DNA from: Posidonia oceanica
Taxonomy: Eukaryota; Streptophyta; Magnoliopsida; Alismatales; Posidoniaceae
NCBI GenBank assembly: GCA_037176725.1
Contig: JAZBRS010000013.1
Location: forward strand, 10,853,001-10,917,000
Direction of reading: 5' to 3'
DNA: 64,000 nt
Below are positions 57,955 to 64,000 of the stretch, piece by piece (the stretch's first letter is position 1; every line of letters starts with the position of its first letter). Both the position numbers and the translations under genes were made by a program. The notes beneath the pieces are model-generated. The model was given only the letters and a program-made list of their open reading frames with translations, ran no database searches and had not been told where the DNA came from.

Positions 57955-58213
57955 CAGACATGTATCTCTGTGGCTGGGCTGAAAATGGGCTTTGGTTGGG
58001 CTTTGAGGCTTAGGTTAGTTTTGGAGATGGGAAATGAATTGTTTTGGCTAAGTTTTGGGTAGGTTTTGGAATGGGATTTGGTTTTAGGTCAAATTGGGTC
58101 AGTTTCGGTGGAAAGGTCGGGTTTTGGGGAAAAGGTTGAATCTGCTGTTTCCGAGCTCGCTTTCTCCAAGTTTGATCCGCCGCTAGGTGTCAAAATGGGG
58201 TGTCTACAACCAC

Positions 58214-58580
58214 ACTCGACTACCTAGACGTCGGAAAAGAGCAGATTTCCAAGCATCGCTTCACCTGTGCAACCTACGACAATAGCCAACGGGAAGCGCT
58301 TGGGACTGTTCAATTAGAGATTATTGTAGGCCCCCTCACCGGTACCACCACTGTCATTGTAATGGAAGGACTTGTTGGAGCCATTAATCCTGAGAAGGTC
58401 CTGGTTAGCAGAAATTCATGCCGTCGCCTCCCCCGCGCACCAGCTCATCAAATTCAAGTACCAAGGGGAGGTGATCACGGTCCGAGCTGATCTTGAGACC
58501 GATTTAAGGAGAGTCTGGTTGCCCTATCCCAATGAACCCTACTTGAAAGGACCACCACCGGATCCAAATAGTCCATGACC
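58214..58580 (+). pseudogene. Element A protease domain 1, C-terminal half
   Basis: The frame continues from the left part with LDYLDVGKEQISKHR, then GTVQLEIIVGPLTG. After a one-base shift near 58372 it continues with EPLILRRSWLAEIHAVASP. It aligns residue for residue with the same region of element C (LILGRSWLAEVGAVASP). Confidence 0.85.
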
Positions 58581-58884
58581 GGTGGGCGGATGGATCGATC
58601 GGTGGGAGGATGAGACTCCAGACTTCCAAGGGTTCCGAGATCTAACAGACAGTGATACTGCAAGAGGATACACTCAGGTGCACCATGCAGGGCTCGCCCG
58701 ACCAACCTCATTGTTACTACTTGCAAACCAGGGGTAGTCTTTGCTAAGGAAGCCGACATCGTTGATCAAACTTGCTCCACCCAGAGGGGGGTACCTTCCA
58801 GCACAGCAGGCACCCATCACTAGAACTGGGCGCATTTCAAACCAAGTCACACTCCTCGACGGGAATTTGACGTTCCCAGAAGAA
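58581..58884. other. Element A linker between the two protease-like domains, degraded
   Basis: The corresponding linker in C is Pro/Ser-rich. Here it is broken by stops in all frames and no domain is visible. Confidence 0.6.
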
Positions 58885-60173
58885 TAGACGGTGAATTTGA
58901 TATCTTAGAGCAACTCCAGATGACACAAGCCAAGATATCAATCTATGAGCTGATCAAGGTCTCCAAAAAGCATCAAGACATCCTAATGGAGGTACTAAAG
59001 AAGGCCTAGGTCCCGAAAGACATGCCTGCAGAGACTCTAGCGGCAGTTGCGGCCACTATATTCTTAAAGCCCACTCTATTCTTCATAGATTCAGAATTAG
59101 CTTCTCCTGAAAGGAGAACTTTATCTCTAAATGTTACTGTAATAGTGAACAATTATAGACTTTCTAGTGTATTGGTGGATACAGGGGCAATCCTAAATGT
59201 GTGCTCATTAGATACCCTTCAACTAATTGGGCTCAAAGAATCCCAGTTGAGCTCAGCAGCCTTAACAGTATCAGGGTATGATAATAACAAGAAAACGGCT
59301 CAAGGCAAAATCAATGTCAAAATCGCCAATGGCCCTATTGAAGTAGATACAGAACTAATAGTAGTCGATGCACCAATCTCCTATCAACTCATCTTAGGAT
59401 GCCAATGGATTGAAGAGATTAAAGCCATCACCTCCCCACGTCACCAATGCATGAAGTTTCCCTACCAAGGGAAAATAATCAAGATCATGGGAGATGAGCC
59501 AATGGAAGCCAAAGCGCACCTTGTGGCAGTCTCGACCACCACATCGGCATGGCCACTCACCCTTGAAAGCAAAAATCTAGCTACTGAGTCTAGGGATAGT
59601 GTAAAACAGAATTTCACCCCTCAGAGCCTGAACGTGACCCAATATCATTTCCTAGAGCACATGAAGAAGCCTTGGGAGATCCTCCTCAATTTATGGTACA
59701 CCCCTGGGAAAGGATTAGGTCGACGAGAACAGGGGATGAAGGATGCACTCGAAACACCTGAGGAGCACAACGGTACAGGACTGGGGTACCCTTGGCATTT
59801 ATCCAGGGATCTCGATAAACCACTAACGTGGTCATTATTAAACCATTTTATATCAGTTGGACTGCAATTCAAAGACAGATCAGTCCCAGAAGGGGTTATC
59901 AACATCTCAGAAGACGCAGGAAAGACAGCACTGACTTCTTCCCCCTGATTTGAAGAAGTTCCTGACAGCGCTCTCCAAGTGTTAGACAACCTTCCCCACT
60001 CTCCAAAGATTCCCCCTCCTCCAGACATCCCAACTGACAACTCCTTTGAAGCTTCTTCCGAGAACGCCGAAGCAGAAGTCATTGACTCTCACTCCCTCTG
60101 CGATCTCACCTCCCTCTTCAACAACGTGCGGCCTTGCTCCTCTGAGCAAGAAGGGGCTGGGGCCATCGACTAA
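58885..60173 (+). pseudogene. Element A second protease-like domain and G-patch
   Basis: The frame begins GEFDILEQLQMTQAKIS, has a TAG near 59008 where C has a glutamine codon, and then stays open for about 308 codons. SVLVDTGAILNVCSL (about 59168) keeps Asp-Thr-Gly, and LILGCQWIEEIKAI (about 59390) is the second conserved block. A G-patch-like segment follows (WYTPGKGLGRREQGM, about 59693-59740), then a Pro/Ser/Asp-rich linker to TAA at 60171-60173. The order matches element C. Confidence 0.85.
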
Positions 60174-60233
60174 CGCCAAATGGTGAGCCGCCTCCGTCGG
60201 GGAGGCAGACCTAGGGGCATTCCCCTTAACCTT

Positions 60234-60315
60234 GTAAATAATTTCTTTCCTGCATTCAATTCTTGCATTTTATTTTCGTACAATTTGCTTTTTGGTAATT
60301 TATTTTCTTGTATAG
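60234..60315 (+). other. Possible intron between gag-pro and pol of element A
   Basis: The sequence runs from CTT/GTAAAT to TTGTATAG/GTAG over 82 bases of T/A-rich sequence, at the same place as a similar segment in C (13235 onward). It is also open in one frame, so an intron is only one reading. Confidence 0.35.
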
Positions 60316-60356
60316 GTAGTAATGGGGAAAGTAGTCGAGGACGTGGCTCAGACGGC

Positions 60357-61757
60357 CAAACCGCCACCATGTCCTTACAAAAAGTATCTAACAAATTTGC
60401 CAAGCGTGCAGTCACCCAAACAGTTAGAGTCTACCACTATACCATGGCATTCCCACAAAAGCTAGCCACATCGCATGCCATCTTTCTGGTTGAAGAAGTG
60501 TCAAACATCACTGGCAAGAACACTGGGAACTATGATGTCTATGAACTGGTGGATACGGAAGAGGACCCAGATGAAGAAGAATCGGTAGACCCGGTCATCT
60601 TTGAGGAATTGATGAAGAAATATGATGAGCAAACTAAGGCTACCATTGAAGAAATAGAGGAAATTAATCTGGGGATTGAAGAAGATCCGAGACCAGTTCA
60701 GATAAGCTCTGTGCTCAACTCAGATGAACGAATCAGAATGATAAAGCTACTCAAGAAATATGCCAAGGTACTGGCCTTCTCCTACGGAGAAATTCACAGG
60801 CTTGAATCACTACTGGTGGAACATAGACTTCCCCTCAAGCCCGACGCAAAGACGGCAAAACAAAAGCTCCGACGTCTGCGGCCAGACCTTGCCCTGAAGG
60901 TCAAAGAAGAGATCAACAAGTTACACAAGGCAAAGTTCATCAGAGTTGTAGTCTATCTAGAGTGGGTTGCTAACATAGTCCTAGTCATGAAAAAAGATGG
61001 TAAGGTACGAGTGTGCATTGATTACCGAGACCTCAATGAAGCATGCCCGAAAGATGATTTCCCTCTCCTACATATAGACATCCTTGTGGACAACACTGCA
61101 GGCAATGAAATGCTCTCATTCATGGATGGCTTCTCCTGCTACAACCAGATCAAACTTGCAAAGGAAGATCAGGAGAAGACCTCATTCACTACTCCATGGG
61201 GGACTTACTGTTATGTGGTCATGCCTTTTGGAATGAAGAATGCCGGAGCCACATACCAAAGGGCTATGATGGCAATCTTTCACGACATGATGCAAGACTG
61301 CATGGAATGTTATGTGGATGACCTGTTGGTGAAATCTAAGACAAGAGAGGGACACTTTGAAGCCTTAGAAAGAGTACTCCAAAGGGCAGACCAGTACAAT
61401 CTCAAGATGAACCCCAAGAAGTGTGTCTTCAGGGTCACTGCCGGAAAGTTACTCGGTTTCATAGTGAGTAAAAGGGGAATAGAAATAGATCCTGCTAAAG
61501 CCAAAGCTATAACAGCCATGTCGCCGCCAAAGAATATCAAGGAGCTCAGAGGACTCATAGGAGGACTGCAGTTTATCCGCAGGTTCAGCTCCCAACATGC
61601 GGAGAAGTGCAGACCCTTCTATGAGCTATTGAAAGGCGGCACAGAATTCAAATGCGATCACACCTGTCAGAAAGCATTTGATGACTTAAAGCTCTACCTC
61701 CTCAACCCTCCAATACTGACTGCTCCAGCCCCCGAGAGGCCATAGCTGCTTTACTTG
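60357..61757 (+). pseudogene. pol: Element A reverse transcriptase and truncated RNase H
   Basis: This lies within a long open frame (to 61745). An N-terminal block (AFPQKLATSHAIFLVEE) leads into RT: KKDGKVRVCIDYRDLN (about 60990), MPFGMKNAGATYQR and the catalytic YVDDLLVKSK (about 61312). The connection region to KAFDDLKLYLLNPP follows. It is stopped by TAG at 61743-61745, and the RNase H sequence ends at LLYLC where LTR F starts. The RT itself has no stop, making it the best-kept RT in the window. Confidence 0.92.
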
Positions 61758-62498
61758 TGTAGATATCCCATTTTCGCATTTCCCAGAGTTCATAGAGGAC
61801 AGGAACTTCTGAGGCACCCAAATCACATAACTAAGGCTTTAATAACACATTTTCTGGAGTTTTCGTGACTTGCTTAAAAACAACACTTGATTCTACTTAG
61901 CTCAAGGACGTTAGCCGTGGCAGAGCTGACTCGCCCAAACTAGTGGCAAGTTTGAGTACCTTTGAGCACACTTTTCCACTCAAATCTGCGGCAAATTTGA
62001 GTTAAAGAAGATATTTTTATGATTTCATGAGATATCTGAAGTTTTACGGGCTTTTAATCGAGTTTTCTGGATCAAACTTAAAAGACAGGGTTAAAAATGC
62101 AAAAGACGTTGCTAGTTGCTAGTTGGAGAGGTGACTGGGATAGGCGCCATGTCAACAGGTGACTAATCGAGGCGCCACTCCACGCGGCGACTGACAGTCG
62201 TGGGCTCCGTTAACCGAATCGGACAGTTGCTTTTCCACAGTTAATTCCCACTAACCCCTCAACCTCTAGGCGCCATCTCAACAAGCGACTAGACGGTAAC
62301 AGAACTGCCTCGATCTTCCCCACAATCCTTGACCATTAGGCGCCACTCTAACCGGCGACTAAAGATCGTGGTTCCCGTCAACCGAATTTCTACGGTTTTC
62401 ACCACGTTTGACTGGGTGGTTGCTAGCCTAAGTCGCCTACCCAAGCGGTGACTAGCCATAACTGCCACTTTTTCTAGAAATTTCTATGTGTTAACCAC
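61758..62498 (+). mobile_element. LTR F: partial E-family LTR, plus orientation
   Basis: It starts TGTAGATATCCCATTTTCGC and follows the minus strand of the E LTR for 741 bases of about 1,440, then is cut by G. It may be an independent insertion into A, or A's own 3' LTR brought next to RNase H by an internal deletion, since A and E share gag. The lack of a polypurine tract at the junction does not decide between these. Confidence 0.8.
62115..62452 (+). repeat. Six 21-bp dyads in LTR F
   Basis: Units start at 62115 (GTTGCT/GGTGAC), 62143 (GGCGCC/GGTGAC), 62171 (GGCGCC/GGCGAC), 62269 (GGCGCC/AGCGAC), 62339 (GGCGCC/GGCGAC) and 62432 (GTCGCC/GGTGAC), all with nine-base spacers. They are the reverse-complement set of the E LTR. 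Confidence 0.87.
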
Positions 62499-62731
62499 TG
62501 TAGACAACCCATTCTGATAGCCTGGAAGTTGGTTGTTTTCTTTCGTAGGCTCGTGTGGACTCTAGAATGGCATTCTTTTTCCTAACCCATTTTCTAGCCC
62601 AAAACCAAGCCCAAAACCAAGCCCAAAACCTTGCCTAAACCTTAAAAGCCTTAACCCAAGCCTCTTTGCAACTTTTAAAACCTTTCTAGGCCCAAGCCCA
62701 AGCCCATTTGTAGCTTTTGCCAACTGAGTGT

Positions 62732-62789
62732 GTTGGACGTACCTTGAGCTAGCGTCCAACATTGGACGCCCTCTGCTTCGGCGTCCAAC
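62732..62789 (+). repeat. Two head-to-tail 29-bp dyads in G
   Basis: Units occupy 62732-62760 (GTTGGACGT/GCGTCCAAC) and 62761-62789 (ATTGGACGC/GCGTCCAAC), each with an eleven-base spacer. Confidence 0.9.
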
Positions 62790-63477
62790 GGGTCGGTTGC
62801 AGTAGCGGCTGCTCCGCCCCCTTCGGCTCACCGCCCATCCACTCCACCGCCTCCCCGCACTTACTACCCATCCCTTCTTCCACTCCATGCCATCCACTAC
62901 CTTCCAAGCCCGAGTTACTTGCCATCCCCTCCTCATCAGCACCAAAACCACTCTCTCGGCCCTCACTGACTTCCGCTGCCTGCACCTGCCACCGCCCTGA
63001 CCTCCCCGGCCCTTTGACAGCACCCATGCCCTCCCTAGACATCCCTCGTGGCTTCCCCACACCCAGAAGCACCTGCCATCGCCTGCAATTGCCAGAATTC
63101 CGCCTGCAAGCTCTGACCTTGGCACTTGAACCCATGCCTAGCTGAACATAACCGCGAGTTCATGCCTTTGCAGCACACACCACACGAAGTCCAGAAGAAA
63201 TTTGCCACCTCCGAGAGCAAGAGTGATCTCCCCTCTCCGTCCTCGACCTGTCGCCGACCTCTCTGGTGCTTCCAGCAGCTTGTGCGACCTCGCCGAAGTA
63301 GCCCCTGCTGAGACATCTGCAGCACTGGCAAGCGAGGTGGAACCGCCGTTCTAGGCCGCCAAAGGGTAAGTTATCTATCCCCATAGGTCATGCATGCTAG
63401 TTTGAAAGTTCCCATGCATTTTCGCAAAGTTTTGAATCCTTTTGGCCACGATTTGTGGCTAGAAGGGAGTTCAGTGT

Positions 63478-63743
63478 GTTGGACGCAGCATAGGCCAGCA
63501 TCCAACACCCTACTTTCCTCAGCTTTTGTTCTGATGCTTTCCATGTTCCATTGCTAGCTTGCTTCTGCAAATTCGTGTTGCATGCCTTCTTTATACGTTT
63601 CAGATGCTATACCATGCCTGTATCCATGTTTTGATCCATGCCTAAGTCTTTTTGCAAAATTTAAGTTTGTTTGCTTCCTGCCTGCGTTGGACGCCTGGGT
63701 GAGCCACGTCCAACATTGGACGTTGGTTCATCTAGCGTCGAAC
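63478..63743 (+). repeat. Three more 29-bp dyads in G
   Basis: Units occupy 63478-63506 (GTTGGACGC/GCATCCAAC), 63686-63714 (GTTGGACGC/ACGTCCAAC) and 63715-63743 (ATTGGACGT/GCGTCGAAC), all with eleven-base spacers. The last two are head to tail. Confidence 0.9.
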
Positions 63744-64000
63744 ACCTCTATTAGCTGTAGCTTGCTGCCATGCCTACACCTTGCTTATTTTTGATATTTG
63801 CCTATGATCCATGCTTGCTTATTTTTGATATTTGCCTATGGCAACCATGCTTAGGTTTGCTAGGATCTTTTTAAGTTGCATGCTCCTTTTTGCAAAGTTT
63901 TAATCCTATATTTCTATGCATGCTTCCTTTTTATTTGTTCTCTAGGATTAAATGCTTGCTCTGGATGTTCCCTTTTGCTCTGGTATGCCCTAGTATGTCA

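Larger units (their letters stand above)
2286..58208 (-). mobile_element. Element B: gag-only Tat-like LTR retrotransposon, minus strand, hosting element C
   Basis: The element is bounded by LTRs at 2286-4718 and 55767-58208 and a perfect ACCAC duplication. It has a primer-binding site next to the right LTR and a polypurine tract next to the left LTR, so it reads right to left. Subtracting element C (5607-49168) leaves about 12.4 kb. A gag is present on the minus strand at 54627-52466. No protease, RT, RNase H or integrase is visible in the remaining internal sequence (49169-52465 and 4719-5606). It therefore looks like a non-autonomous element that needs pol from a relative. Confidence 0.9.
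55767..58208 (-). repeat. 5' LTR of element B
   Basis: On the minus strand it starts TGTAGACACCCCATTTTGAC and ends GGGGTTACTACA, collinear with 2286-4718. Dyad clusters lie at 56420-56553 and 57877-57954. Confidence 0.93.
58209..61757 (+). mobile_element. Element A, right part
   Basis: This continues element A after the B insertion: second half of protease 1, second protease-like domain, G-patch, linker, RT and the beginning of RNase H. It ends abruptly inside RNase H where LTR F begins, with no integrase or polypurine tract. Confidence 0.9.
62499..64000 (+). mobile_element. Element G: probable LTR of another Tat-like element, running off the window
   Basis: It begins TGTAGACAACCCATTCTG inside LTR F, right after ACCAC (62494-62498), a candidate target duplication. 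The start resembles those of the B, C and E LTRs. No open frame shows a domain. It carries five dyads of the C half-site type with eleven-base spacers. Confidence 0.65.

Noticed and set aside
62877..63331. Pro/Ser-rich open frames in G
   Set aside because: They overlap in several frames on both strands within LTR-like sequence and show no domain.

Overview
The window is repeat DNA from the nuclear genome of a flowering plant. It holds no host gene, tRNA, rRNA or CRISPR locus that I can support. Everything recognisable is LTR retrotransposon: several Ty3/gypsy elements of the Tat (Ogre-like) lineage, with dual RNase H in the one complete pol and long LTRs, plus one chromovirus of the Tekay/Del type with a C-terminal chromodomain. 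All coding regions carry stops and frameshifts, so I annotate them as pseudogenes. The species cannot be named from this sequence.

The layout is a set of Russian dolls. Element A (+ strand) enters from the left edge with gag, is cut inside its first protease domain at 2285, and resumes in frame at 58209-61757 (protease, second protease-like domain, G-patch, RT). The gap is element B (2286-58208, minus strand, gag only), bounded by a perfect 5-bp target duplication ACCAC. Inside B sits element C (5607-49168, + strand), a giant Tat element of about 24 kb once its own insertions are subtracted. C has gag, two protease-like domains, a G-patch, RT, two RNase H domains and integrase. Between integrase and the 3' LTR it carries three antisense plant-mobile-domain (PMD) genes. 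The first PMD gene is split by element D (19741-30583, chromovirus). A 44-bp tandem array near the 3' end of C is split by element E (38207-46646, minus strand, gag only, target duplication GTCAT). At the right edge A runs into an E-family LTR (F, from 61758), which is cut at 62499 by another LTR-like sequence (G) that runs off the window.

The signal most worth following is a set of dyad-symmetric motifs in the non-coding parts of these Tat elements. In C the unit is GTTnnnCGC-N10-GCGnnnAAC (28 bp). It is repeated more than 25 times, often in head-to-tail twos and threes, in both LTRs, in the leader before gag and roughly 150-350 bp upstream of each antisense PMD gene. In G the same half-sites occur with an invariant 11-nt spacer (29 bp). 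In B, E and F a different unit, GTCGCC-N9-GGCGAC (21 bp), recurs dozens of times. Arms are kept, spacers vary in sequence, and spacer length is nearly invariant within a family. I suggest these are family-specific binding arrays for a dimeric DNA-binding factor, and that the antisense PMD proteins of C are candidates for it. That link is inference only.

B and E have gag, LTRs and a polypurine tract but no pol, so they look like non-autonomous elements dependent on enzymes from relatives such as A or C. B, C and E share the LTR start TGTAGAyA-nCCC and a polypurine tract close to AAGGAGGGGCATC, consistent with one lineage. Premature stops throughout are mostly TAG where glutamine is expected, as if methylated CAG sites had decayed.
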